Source: Vesta saturnalis
Taxonomy: Eukaryota > Arthropoda > Insecta > Coleoptera > Lampyridae
DNA: 64,000 bases
Direction of reading: 5' to 3'
NCBI GenBank assembly: GCA_036346205.1
Contig: JARFJB010002472.1
Span: forward strand, 1,691,001-1,755,000
The notes beneath the pieces were generated by a model that made no database searches, was not told where the DNA came from, and was given only the letters and a program-made list of their open reading frames with translations. Below, piece by piece: positions 1-9,886 of the stretch (position 1 is its first letter; every line of letters starts with the position of its first letter). Made by a program: the position numbers and the translations under genes.

Positions 1-1
1 G

Positions 2-1283
2 TTCCTTGAAACTAACAAACTCCTTAGTGACCACCAATATGGGTTTAGGCAAAGTCGTTCAAAAGGTGATCTTCTTTCATATGTGACCCAAGTTTGGAAC
101 AATACAGTAGAGCAGTCCGGTGAAACAGTTGTAGTCGCTTTAGATATCTCAAAGGCATTTGACCAAGTTTGGCATAAGTGTTTACTTGCCAAACTCGCCT
201 CGTTTGGGTTAAATGATACGCTCATCAACTGGGTTTCTAGTTTCCTTGATAAAAGACGAATACGTGTCGTAGTTGATGCCTTTTTTTCGAAAGAAGTTAG
301 CATTAACGCGGGCGTACCACAGGGATCTGTTACAGCGCCTACACTGTTTCTGTTGTACACAAATGACCTTATTTCTTCAACAACTAACCCCATCCATTGC
401 TTTGCTGACGACAGCACTCTTCACTGTAGTTCATCTCAGTCTACCTTCTATGTCAAATCAAGAAATTAACGCTGAAATGGAAAATTCAATCAACAAAGAC
501 ATTCAACGTATTCTCGAATGGGGAAGCAATAATCTAGTTAATTTTAATGCTAACAAAACTCAGTGTTGCCTTGTGTCCTCCAAAAAAGATCGATCATTTC
601 CTGTTGTAAGTATGAATGGCTCAGTTCTTAAGTTTTCACACACTATTACTCTGTTGGGTCTGACTGTATCTTCAAATCTCTCATGGGTTGACCATCTTTT
701 ATCAGCTACCAAAACAGCTGCTCGTAAAATAGGCTGTTTGTACAGATCTAAGCAGTACTTTACCTCTCGACAACTCCCTCTGCTGTATAAGGCCCAAATT
801 CGGCCTCATCTGGAATATAATTCTCACCTCTGAGTTAGTGCTCCCCAATACGCTCTCGATATCGTTGATCGTATTCAAAAGAGAGCGATTAGGCTTATAA
901 ATGACCCGTCCTTAACGTCTCACACCCCTTGAGCATAGAAGGATGGTTTCAGTTCTTTCTTTGTATTATCGTTATTAAAACGGCTATGGTGCTGCTGAAT
1001 ATATTCTTTGATACCATCTCGGGCTATCTTTGCGAGAAACACTCGGTTCGCTAATTCACATCATGAGTATGCAGTGCAAATCTCCACTTGTGCCACATGG
1101 GCACAATCCACATTTTTCTTCACGGCTTCTAAACTCTGGAATGATCTCCCTAGTTCCTGTTTTCCTCTCACTTATGATATGGGAAAATTTAAGGTAGCAG
1201 TTCATGATTCTCTGCGTAAACTGAATGCGCCAATAAGCATTAACTACTTCCGATTATTATACAATTACCACTCTATAAATTAA
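2..1283 (+). pseudogene. Non-LTR retrotransposon (jockey/CR1-like) reverse transcriptase, partial and broken
   Basis: This is the C-terminal half of a LINE ORF2, open at the window's left edge. Reading starts before position 83, in frame with 83-469. That segment shows the RT core: a DISKAFDQVWHK block, an AGVPQGSVTAPTLFLLYTND block and the catalytic FADD near position 400. The frame shifts by one around 430-450 into the frame of 273-833, which carries the thumb-like part (TLLGLTVSSNLSW, then RPHLEYNSHL). A stop follows at about 833, and homology resumes in 1008-1283 (ARNTRFANSHH, then KLWNDLPSS), the usual C-terminal tail of these LINEs. At least two frame breaks and one stop show it is dead, or that the assembly has indels here. 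The clade is not certain; the motifs fit jockey or CR1 types. No poly-A tail is seen before the gypsy array at 1450. Confidence 0.85.
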
Positions 1284-1440
1284 ATGTTAATAAATCTCCG
1301 ATTGTGTGTAGTTTAGATCCTACGTCCTCTTGTAAATGACCCAGCCTATACTTCACATATTTAATTTATATCTACGCGAAGAGACAAAAGCAGTAACTCG
1401 CTAACAAAAATAAAATAGACAATGAGTGACACACACAGAA

Positions 1441-1451
1441 ACAGTATAATG
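1441..1451. repeat. Left flanking direct repeat of the gypsy array (target duplication)
   Basis: ACAGTATAATG occurs here and immediately after LTR3 at 16469-16479. Ty3/gypsy elements usually duplicate 4-6 bp, so part of the 11-nt match must come from the LTR start or from chance. The repeat brackets the whole array, so it marks one original insertion. Confidence 0.7.
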
Positions 1452-3150
1452 CGGCCCTTACTTTTAGTGCCAAATGTAATGACCCTTTGGTTCTGTTTAA
1501 CTTTTACTAATATGCGCCCTTCTGGTTTGGTAACCCAGCGCGGTTTTACTTTGCCTCGGCTTTGCTCAATCGGGTTTATTTTATAAACGGGGTGTGGTTC
1601 GTAGTGATTACCGGATGGGCTTAACACTGTACACTTAAATAAAATTCGTAAAGCATTTTCAACATGTATATTAAATAAATATTTACAATAAACTAAAATA
1701 TGTATTGTTAATTAACAAAATGGGTATCGTAGAATCTCTGTGTCCGGGTCCTGGTGTCAATGTCTACGTATTCGCTTCTGTGAACAAAAATAGTCTTTTA
1801 CATCTATTCCTTACCTAAGAGATACAAATTTAGGATACGGTCCTGTATGTACGGTAGCGAGTGTTGTTCGATGCAGTGGTTGCTCGAAGCGCCAGCGCAT
1901 TGAACTCGATTCGTTTGAGAAAATCGATATCGTGTTTGTATGCCAGTAACTCTGAAGCGCTGAAGCAAGGATGTTCTACTCTCTGGAAGTAATATACGCG
2001 AAATACACGCGATGTATCGGGACGGGTTTTTCTCTAATTATAACCGGATTAATGTAGGCAATCAGATTGGTTATATAACTAAATTAATTACTGATCTCTA
2101 TACTCGGTTTAAATATTTATAATTAACAAGGGAACAACATACTTAATATTAAACGATTCTAATATGATTACGGAAAGATCGAATAATCCACGTACTCCAC
2201 TTTATGTACAATCGTTCTCGCACTAGGTGTTTGCGAGGGTTATATTTATATACAAATTTATACTACAGGTTATGGAGGTATTCCTCTACTATTCAAAGAC
2301 ACCGTGTATGGCTATGGCGTTATTGTTTTAGTTTGTAGGTGGTGTAGGATAGTATGTATTTCTAGCGGGTTTCAGTAATGCTCAGAAGACGTAGGCGATG
2401 ACCCGTCTTTACTGGATATACTAGGAAAGGTCGCAGGTCTGTACAGCCCTGTAACAACCCTCTACCCTCAGGTGGTGACGAGATACGTTGGGATCTACCC
2501 TGCATGCCTCTAGGTGTATGTGTATAACTCCTGGAGCTCAGCCCGGTATTTACGATCTGTGGTGTATTTTGTAGTGGTGAGTTACGTCGGGATCTACCCT
2601 GCGTTCCTCTAGGTGTTTGTGTGCTTTGTATAACTCCTGGAGCTCAGCCCGAAATTATTTACGGTCTGTAGTGTATTGAGTGTAAATTGTCAGAATGTAT
2701 AACTTTACAACTTACGTGTCTCTCAATAGCAGTACAGAATTGAACTTTAGGTTTCCCGATCGCGAAGGACTCTTCGTCGGTGAACAACAGGTCGGTGCTT
2801 ACGCTAAGCAAACGGAGCGGCTGCGGCTACTGGTTTCTGGAACGGTACGGGGGCGGCTGCTGGATATCGGCTTGACGGGAATCTACTTCGATTCATTCTC
2901 TTATTATGCGCGTCGCGAGTTTATAAAGGGGTATCGGTGGGCGGCTTCGCGGCTACCGTGCGGGGAATACCGTTACATGATTGGTTAAAATCGTTCTGAC
3001 GTGCAGAAACTTACGGTTTCTTAGTAATACACGTCAGCAGTGATGAATAAATTATTTGTTGTGCAATATCGCGTAAACTTATGAAATCTTACATACAGGA
3101 TGGTCCGCACCTAATTTATTCTAAAACATATAGGACTCTGGTTCTTTACA
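1450..3150 (-). repeat. Gypsy LTR 1 (3' LTR of copy A)
   Basis: This 1.70-kb LTR runs from TGCGGCCC to TTTACA on the plus strand, and aligns with 8124-9817 and 14778-16468. In element orientation it starts TGTAAAGAACC. The inner edge is fixed by the polypurine tract at 3151-3171. The outer edge is less certain: identity with LTR2 begins at about 1447. An LTR of 1.7 kb is long for insect gypsy elements. It holds a tandem duplication of about 100 bp and an antisense ORF (2695-2988). Confidence 0.92.
2472..2674. repeat. Tandem duplication of about 101 bp within LTR1
   Basis: Two units start at 2472 and 2574, each beginning GTGGTGA and each holding GGGATCTACCCTGC, CCTCTAGGTGT and CTCCTGGAGCTCAGCCCG. 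The same pair sits at 9143-9346 in LTR2 and 15792-15990 in LTR3, so the duplication belongs to the element. The units differ by several substitutions, so it predates the array. Duplicated blocks in LTRs are often enhancer or promoter elements; that role is inference. Confidence 0.8.
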
Positions 3151-3224
3151 TACCACCCTTTCCTCTTCTTCCGGAAGATCCGTCCGCTTTACCTTGACTC
3201 TGACGCCGTCGGCCTGGATAACGC

Positions 3225-4177
3225 TTACGCGGCGGCGATTGCGTCGCTGGCGGCGGTTACTGTACACCGGGGTGGCGGCATAAGGTGGGTCGGTTCGGAT
3301 ATTTCCTGTATCCGTAGGTCCTGCATTCCTTCGGTGACCCTGGCCGTCCGGCGTAGATGTTCCGGTGTGTCCGGGGTCTTTGGTCTACCATCGGCGTGCA
3401 GGTGGGGCGGTGACCCATACCATTCCTTCTCCATGGTGGATGGTCCTGGGGACGGTGTGCGGGGCGTAGGCGGCGGAGTTTGCTCCTGGACTGGAGTACG
3501 GCGACGTGTCAGGAACGCTGCGTCCAAGTCCTCGGTCCCGGGTGGCGGTAGCGGTGGCGCTGCCATGGCGAAATCCTTAACGGAGTCTTTCGTTTTATGC
3601 ATGGTTTGAAGGGGCCATATTGTGGAAGATAGCATTTCTGGTTTTTCCTTTGCTTTTATATGATTTTTGAATACGCGGGTTTTCATAGCCGTTAAATTTT
3701 CAACGTTACCATTGGTCGTTGGTCTAGTCTGATCGGTGACGTCAGTCGCATTTCTCAAATCTTTTACATGTGCTTCTCCCGCGCTTTTCCTACTACCGGG
3801 TTCTCGGAGCTCGACAATTACGGGCGATTTTATTTTATACACAAGGTAAGGACCGGCATACTTTTCGCTAATTTCGCGGAAAATTCTTTTGCTTTGCTGG
3901 ACAGGTAATGTGTTTTACGATATACGAGATCTCCTTTGCGGGGGCGGTAGGCTCGGTGACGCAGGTTGTAATGATACCGTTGTACTTCAAAGGTCTTTGC
4001 TAATGAATCTCTAGCAAGTTCTTGTAGATCTTTTAAATACTTCATGTGTTGCGCTTGATCAGCTGCGGTTACGGCGGTTGCTTCTGTTGTCGGCGGTTGT
4101 TTCTGGGTTGACCATGCCCTAGGTGGTTCTAATTCTCCCGAGATTAAGTAAGGCAGGGGAGAAACCAGTTGATCCAT
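3225..4177 (-). pseudogene. pol: Gypsy copy A pol: integrase C-terminus with proline-rich tail
   Basis: The 3830-4177 frame carries the post-core helices and YRPRKGDLVYRKTHYL, followed after a frame change at about 3840-3880 by GPYLVYKIKSPVIVEL (partly in 3225-3842). This matches the GPY/F-type module seen at the end of many gypsy integrases. A tail of about 190 residues follows that is rich in Pro, Thr and charged residues (PPLPPPGTEDLDAAF, EQTPPPTPRTPSPGPS) and ends in a Cys-containing stretch. This tail is present in copy B too, so it is a true part of the protein. Its role is unknown; it is longer than a typical integrase end. Confidence 0.8.
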
Positions 4178-4426
4178 GCTGTACGGTATTGATAGCGAAG
4201 GCTATTTCCGGCAGGTGAGCGTCCCTCTCGCTGGTTGTTTCGCGTAAATTGTGCGATCATCGTCCCGATCACTTTATTGGTTCTTTCCACCGGGTTGGCA
4301 TGCGGGAGTATGGTGGAGTAGAACGATGGTTTATTCCATGCTCCTTCAAGAATGTGCGGAATAATTTGCTGGTATACTGTGGGCCGTTATCGGAGATCAG
4401 GTGTCGGGGAGTTCCAAAGCGGTATA

Positions 4427-5416
4427 TTATTTGTTCCTTAACGCTTGGATAATCGGCGGACTGGTAGCGTTACGGAGCGGTTTAAGTTCGACCCACTTGG
4501 TTAACCGGTCTTGAAAAACTAATAGGAATTTATAGCCTTTCTTGGAACGCGGCAGCGGTCCGATAAGGTCTGTATCATTGTTCCACGGATGTCCAGGTCG
4601 TGAAAAGTACATTTCTCCTTGCGGTTTTTGCGTACTACCTTTATAAGTCTGACAACTTATACACGTTTTCACGTATTTTATCACGTCGGATTTTATGGTG
4701 GGCCAGTAGTAATTGCGGTATATGCGGCATAGCGTTTTCGCAATTCCTAGGTGTCCTGCGGTCGGGACATCGTGACATTCTTCCAGGATATCTCGGCGTT
4801 TTTCTAGCGGTATACAAATTTTCCAACTAGGATGGCTTCCCATCTCTTTTTCGGGTGTCGGATCAGGGAATGATTTAAATAGTTGACCTTCCTCTATTTT
4901 ATATCGTGGGTGTTGATCAGGGTGTTCTCGGACTTGTTGTATCAAGTATTTATACCACGGACAGGTTATTTCTTCGGTTTCTTCCACCTCTAATGGCGAC
5001 AGGTCGACTTTTACGTTATGGTCCTCGTATAAGCGAGATAGCGCGTCGGCTACATTGTTAAGTGCCCCTTTTCGGTACTCCACCTGGAAGTCGAACTGTT
5101 GTAGTTCCATTATCCAGCGGGCTAGACGGGATGTCGGTTTCTCTAGCGTGCGAAGCCACTTGAGACTCCTATGATCGGTTAACACGGTGAATTTATAACC
5201 TTCTAGGTAACTTTTTAACTTTTGTATGGACCATACTACGGCCAAACACTCTTGTTCAATCGTCGAGTAATTCCTTTCCGCGGGGTTCAGTGCCCTGCTG
5301 ATGTACGCTATCACTCGTTCATTCGGTGCTTGTCCTTGTGATAGCACGGCTCCAATTCCGGTGGTACTTGCGTCGGTTTGTAATACAAAAGGTTGATTAA
5401 AATCCGGACAGGCCAA
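4427..5416 (-). pseudogene. pol: Gypsy copy A pol: RNase H and integrase core
   Basis: RNase H occupies the first ~130 residues: LQTDASTTGIGAVLSQ (first catalytic Asp), then YSTIEQECLAVVW (Glu) and LTDHRSLKWL, ending NVADALSR. Integrase follows, with an HHCC zinc finger (GHLGIAK, then CISCQ) and the start of the catalytic core (DLIGPLPRSKKGYKFLLVFQDR). The frame is lost at about 4440, inside the core, before the second Asp. The remaining core, with the catalytic Glu in a PVERTNK motif, lies at about 4180-4430 in other frames. The order RNase H then integrase is the gypsy order. Confidence 0.92.
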
Positions 5417-5541
5417 TACGGAGGGGGGGCGGTTAAAGCTTGTTTAATGGCTTCAAAGGCGTGATTTTGTGTGTCGGTCCACTGATATCTGGTGTTCTTT
5501 TCAAGAGTTCGGTGAGCGGTTGACTTAGTTTCGCAAAGCCG

Positions 5542-7074
5542 CTAACATATTTGCGGTACCACGATGCCAGTCCCAAAATTGACGGAGTTGCTTAACGGTA
5601 CGGGGAGCGGGTATTTGGATGATTGCGTCGATTTTTCTGGATCAGGTAAAATTCCTTTTGCGGTGACGACGTGTCCCAAATATTTGAGTTGGGTTTGACA
5701 GAAGTAGCATTTGTCTGGTTGTATTTGAAGTCCGTTATCACGTAGTCTCTTGAATACTTCCCGTAGGTTATGCAGGTGTTCTTGAAATGTTTTTCCCAGG
5801 ACTATGATATCATCTAGATATACAAAAGCGCGTCCAATCAGTTCTGGACCAATAATAGAGTCTAAGAATCTCTGGAATGTAGCAGGGGCGGAATGAAGTC
5901 CAAACGGTAGAACTTTGAACTGGTATAGTCCACGGCCGGGCACTGTAAAAGCGGTGATGGATTTACTTCCATCTTCTAGCGGAATTTGCCAGTATCCTTG
6001 TTTCAGGTCTAGGGTACTGATATAGCTTGCTTCTCGTAGCTGGTCTAAGATGCCTTGAATATATGGTAACGGGTATGCATCTTTGATGGTGACCTGGTTA
6101 ACTTTTCGAAAGTCGATGCAGAATCGATATGCACCAGTTGGTTTCTTAACCAACACTACGGGAGAACTCCACGGGCTGTGTGACGGTTCTATTATGTCTT
6201 CGGCGAGCATATTATCAACCTCTTGATTGATAAGTTCTTGCATTGCTGGATTGCGGGGATAGTATCGCTGTTTGATCGGTTTAGCATCGGGCATGAGTGT
6301 GATCTTATGTATAACATCTTTGGCTTTTCCTGTTACCTTTGTGAACTTCCTCATCTCGGTTTCCAGGAATTCATTTAACTCGGGCAGCTGGTCTACGTCT
6401 GGTCCATGTATTCCACTCAATCCTCCTTGTACGGAACTTTGCAAGGGGATACGTATTCCGGCGATTTCTAGTTGTTTCTGGTGTATGTGTAGAGTGGCCT
6501 GAAGATGTTCCAGCGCGTCTAATCCAATCACAATGTCGGTGGACAGTTGGGGTATGTAATAGCCCGGTAACTGGAGAGTTTTCCGGCCTATCTTGGCGGG
6601 GAAAATGTACAAGCCGCGGGTTTCAGTCATGGAACTGTCGGCAAGACGTACAGTTGCAGCTTTTAGCGTGCTCGGATATATACGGTTGTTAATTAGTAAA
6701 TTCTTTACTTTCTCGCCTATATATGTTCGGGATGCTCCGGTATCAATTAAAGCATTGATGGTTTTGTTAAAGACCCTAATCTCGAGGAAGAGTCTATCAT
6801 CATAGGAACGATCTAATCTTTTATCTGGTTTCCTTCGTGTAAACTGCGCTACGGTTTGTAGCCAAGTGGTCCACTCGCTGGCGGTTGTTTTGTTTCCAGG
6901 TGTAAGAGCCGGGGTAGTAAAAAGTTCCTGGTGTCCCTTTACCGGCGTCTGGGTTTTCCGACCGCGGACAGGGGCAGTCTCGGATAATACACCTTCTTTG
7001 CTGCATCTCGAGCAAAAAGCTTTGAACAGTTCTCTACACCTTTCTTTGAAGTGTCCGGTTTTCCACATCTCCAA
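5542..7074 (-). pseudogene. pol: Gypsy copy A pol: zinc knuckle end, protease and reverse transcriptase
   Basis: This 510-codon open stretch starts inside the zinc knuckle (GHFKERC) and a second Cys pair (CSRC). An aspartic protease follows with the catalytic ALIDTGASRTYIGE near 6735. The reverse transcriptase then runs from about 6270 to 5650, with SPWSSPVVLVKKPTG, RFCIDFRKVNQVT, TLDLKQGYWQIPL, LPFGLHSAPATFQRF and the catalytic FVYLDDIIVLG near 5810. The thumb or connection part has KYLGHVVTAKG. The frame breaks at about 5620 before RNase H, where the last 25 or so codons are out of frame. The same region of copy B is broken elsewhere, so each break is private to one copy. Confidence 0.93.
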
Positions 7075-7981
7075 CAGACGGTGGAGCGGTCATACGGGTG
7101 GTGATAAGTGTTGGAACGGTTTTAGCGGTGTTGATTCCACGGGGACGGTGTGCTGGTGGGTCAGGAGCTGGTGTTAGACCACTAAAGTGTACCTTCTGGC
7201 GGTTTGGACTGGGAGACGGCGAGTGTGTCCTTGGAGGTAGCATTTCGAATTGGGTAGCCAACTCGAGAAGTTCGGTCAGGTCTTTAAAATCTCTCTGACG
7301 GATGTAATATTTATATTCCACCCTCAGGTTGTCATACATACGTTGTAGTTGTCCTTCTCTCGACATGTTTCCATGGCGTCGCATTAAGGTCAGGACGGCG
7401 GTTACGTATTCCGTAGCTTTTTCTCGGGGTTTTGCAATCTATTTCGGATTTCCTCCTCTAGTTGAAATTGATGCCGCGGTGGTAAAATTGTATTTTAAAA
7501 CTGACCAAGAAATCTTTCCAAGTCGTCCAGGATTGTTGATGGTTTCTGTACCATAACAGGGTGCTTTCTTTAATAATTCCGGAAGGGCGAGTAATAGGTC
7601 ACGGTCGGTGATGTTGTAGCAGGTTTGTAGTTCCTCTACTCTTTCCAAGAAAGATATCGGATCGCTGATACCGTCGTATTTCACACCCCATTTGCGTATT
7701 CTATCGCAAATATCGGCGCGTCTGGTTCCGGTAATGTCTAGGTGTTCCCCAGCTAGTGGTGGCGGTATCGGAGCGGTTAATGTTAGTCTTTCTGGTGTTT
7801 GTGTGGTTACTTGTCCTTCTCCGGTGCGTATGTATTTTATTATCCTGGCACGAAGTGCATCTACATTCCCTCCTGTCTCTAATTTATATTTCCTAGCTTC
7901 TGTTGCTAATTCATCCTTCTTGAGATGGTAAATCCATCCCACTCTTGTGTCGGTATCTTCAGAGTCCCTCGGTATACTCAT
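7034..7981 (-). pseudogene. gag: Gypsy copy A gag (SAP-like N-terminus, capsid, nucleocapsid), frameshifted
   Basis: Gag builds the retrotransposon particle and packages its RNA. The 7439-7981 frame begins MSIPRDSED; residues about 19-50 (LKKDELATEARKYKLETGG) look like a SAP-type helix pair, seen in several insect gypsy Gags. A capsid-like stretch follows (ISFLERVEELQTCYNITDRD). A frame change near 7435 leads into 7034-7384, with the capsid end (YRQ-like RQRDFKDLTELLELATQFE) and a Pro/Ser-rich linker. The CCHC zinc knuckle (CWRCGKTGHFKERC, partly in the next frame near 7040-7080) overlaps the pol start. I chose the ATG at 7979-7981 because reading further upstream would enter the LTR. Copy B differs by one C just after this ATG, which puts the start out of frame there. 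Confidence 0.8.
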
Positions 7982-8123
7982 CCTGTAACAGACAGATTAG
8001 TGTCTCTGGAAAACAAAAATATGTGATTACTGGTACTTCTGCGGTCCTTTTGGAATCTGTAAACGGAAAATTATTTAAGGTGTTCAGTGTTTTTCGAGCC
8101 CCACGTTTAGGTGTCATATGTAA

Positions 8124-9817
8124 TGCGGCCCTTACTTTTAGTGCCAAATGTAATGACCCTTTGGTTCTGTTTAACTTTTACTAATATGCGCCCTTCTGGT
8201 TTGGTAACCCAGCGCGGTTTTACTTTGCCTCGGCTTTGCTCAATCGGGTTTATTTTATAAACGGGGTGTGGTTCGTAGTGATTACCGGATGGGCTTAACA
8301 CTGTACACTTAAATAAAATTCGTAAAGCATTTTTAACATGTATATTAAATAAATATTTACAATAAACTAAAATATGTATTGTTAATTAACAAAATGGGTA
8401 TCGTAGAATCTCTGTGTCCGGGTCCTGGTGTCACTGTCTACGTATTCGCTTCTGTGAACAAAAATAGTCTTTTTACATCTATTCCTTACCTAAGAGATAC
8501 AAATTTAGGATACGGTCCTGTATGTACGGTAGCGAGAGTGTTGTTCGATGCAGTGGTTGCTCGAAGCGCCAGCGCATTGAACTCGATTCGTTTGAGAAAA
8601 TCGATATCGTGTTTGTATGCCAGTAACTCTGAAGCGCTGAAGCAAGGATGTTCTACTCTGGAAGTAATACGCGAAATACACGCGATGTATCGGACGGGTT
8701 TTCTCTAATTATAACCGGATTTAATGTAGGCAATCAGATTGGTTATATAACTAAATTAATTACTGATCTCTATACTCGGTTTAAATATTTATAATTAAGC
8801 AAGGGAACAACATACTTAATATTAAACGATTCTAATATGATTACGGAAAGATCGAATAATCCACGTACTCCACTTTATTACAAATCGTTCTCGCACTAGG
8901 TGTTTGCGAGGGTTATATTTATATACAAATTTATACTACAGGTTATGGAGGTATTCCTCTACTATTCAAAGACACCGTGTATGGCTATGGCGTTATTGTT
9001 TTAGTTTGTAGGTGGTGTAGGATATGTATGTATTTCAGCGGGTTTCAGTAATGCTCAGAAGACGTAGGCGATGACCCGTCTTTACTGGATATACTAGGAA
9101 AGGTCGCAGGTCTTACAGCCCTGTAACAACCCTCACCCTCAGGTGGTGACGAGATACGTTGGGATCTACCCTGCATGCCTCTAGGTGTATGTATAACTCC
9201 TGGAGCTCAGCCCGGAATTATTTACGATCTGTGGTGTATTTTGTAGTGGTGAGTTACGTCGGGATCTACCCTGCGTTCCTCTAGGTGTTTGTGTGCTTTG
9301 TATAACTCCTGGAGCTCAGCCCGAATTATTTACGGTCTGTAGTGTTTGAGTGTAAATTGTCAGAATGTATAACTTTACAACTTACGTGTCTCTCAATAGC
9401 AGTACAGAATTGAACTTTAGGTTGCCCGATCGCGAAGGACTCTTCGTCGGTGAACAACAGGTCGGTGCTTACGCTAAGCAAACGGAGCGGCTGCGGCTAC
9501 TGGTTTCTGGAACGGTACGGGGCGGCTGCTGGATATCGGCTTGACGGGAATCTACTTCGATTCATTCTCTTATTATGCGCGTCGCGAGTTTATAAAGGGT
9601 ATCGGTGGGCGGCTTCGCGGCTACCGTGCGGGGAATACCGTTACATGATTGGTTAAAATCGTTCTGACGTGCAGAAACTTACGGTTTCTTAGAATACACG
9701 TCAGCAGTGATGAATAAATTATTTGTTGTGCAATATCGCGTAAACTTATGAAATCTTACATACAGGATGGTCCGCACCTAATTTATTCTAAAACATATAG
9801 GACTCTGGTTCTTTACA
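8124..9817 (-). repeat. Gypsy LTR 2 (shared by both copies)
   Basis: This middle LTR (1694 bp) serves as the 5' LTR of copy A and the 3' LTR of copy B. Its sequence matches LTR1 and LTR3 apart from scattered small indels. The polypurine tract of copy B abuts it at 9818-9838. No target duplication separates the two units, so they share this LTR rather than being two insertions side by side. Confidence 0.93.
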
Positions 9818-9886
9818 TACCACCCTTTCCTCTTCTTCCGGAAGATCCGTCCGCTTTACCTTGACTCTGACGCCGCATGGATAAGC

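Noticed and set aside
8085..8123. tRNA primer-binding site next to the gypsy 5' LTR
   Set aside because: A TGGGGCTCGAA-like string exists on the minus strand at 8094-8104, but it is about 20 nt from the LTR edge and I could not match it to a tRNA, so it is not annotated.
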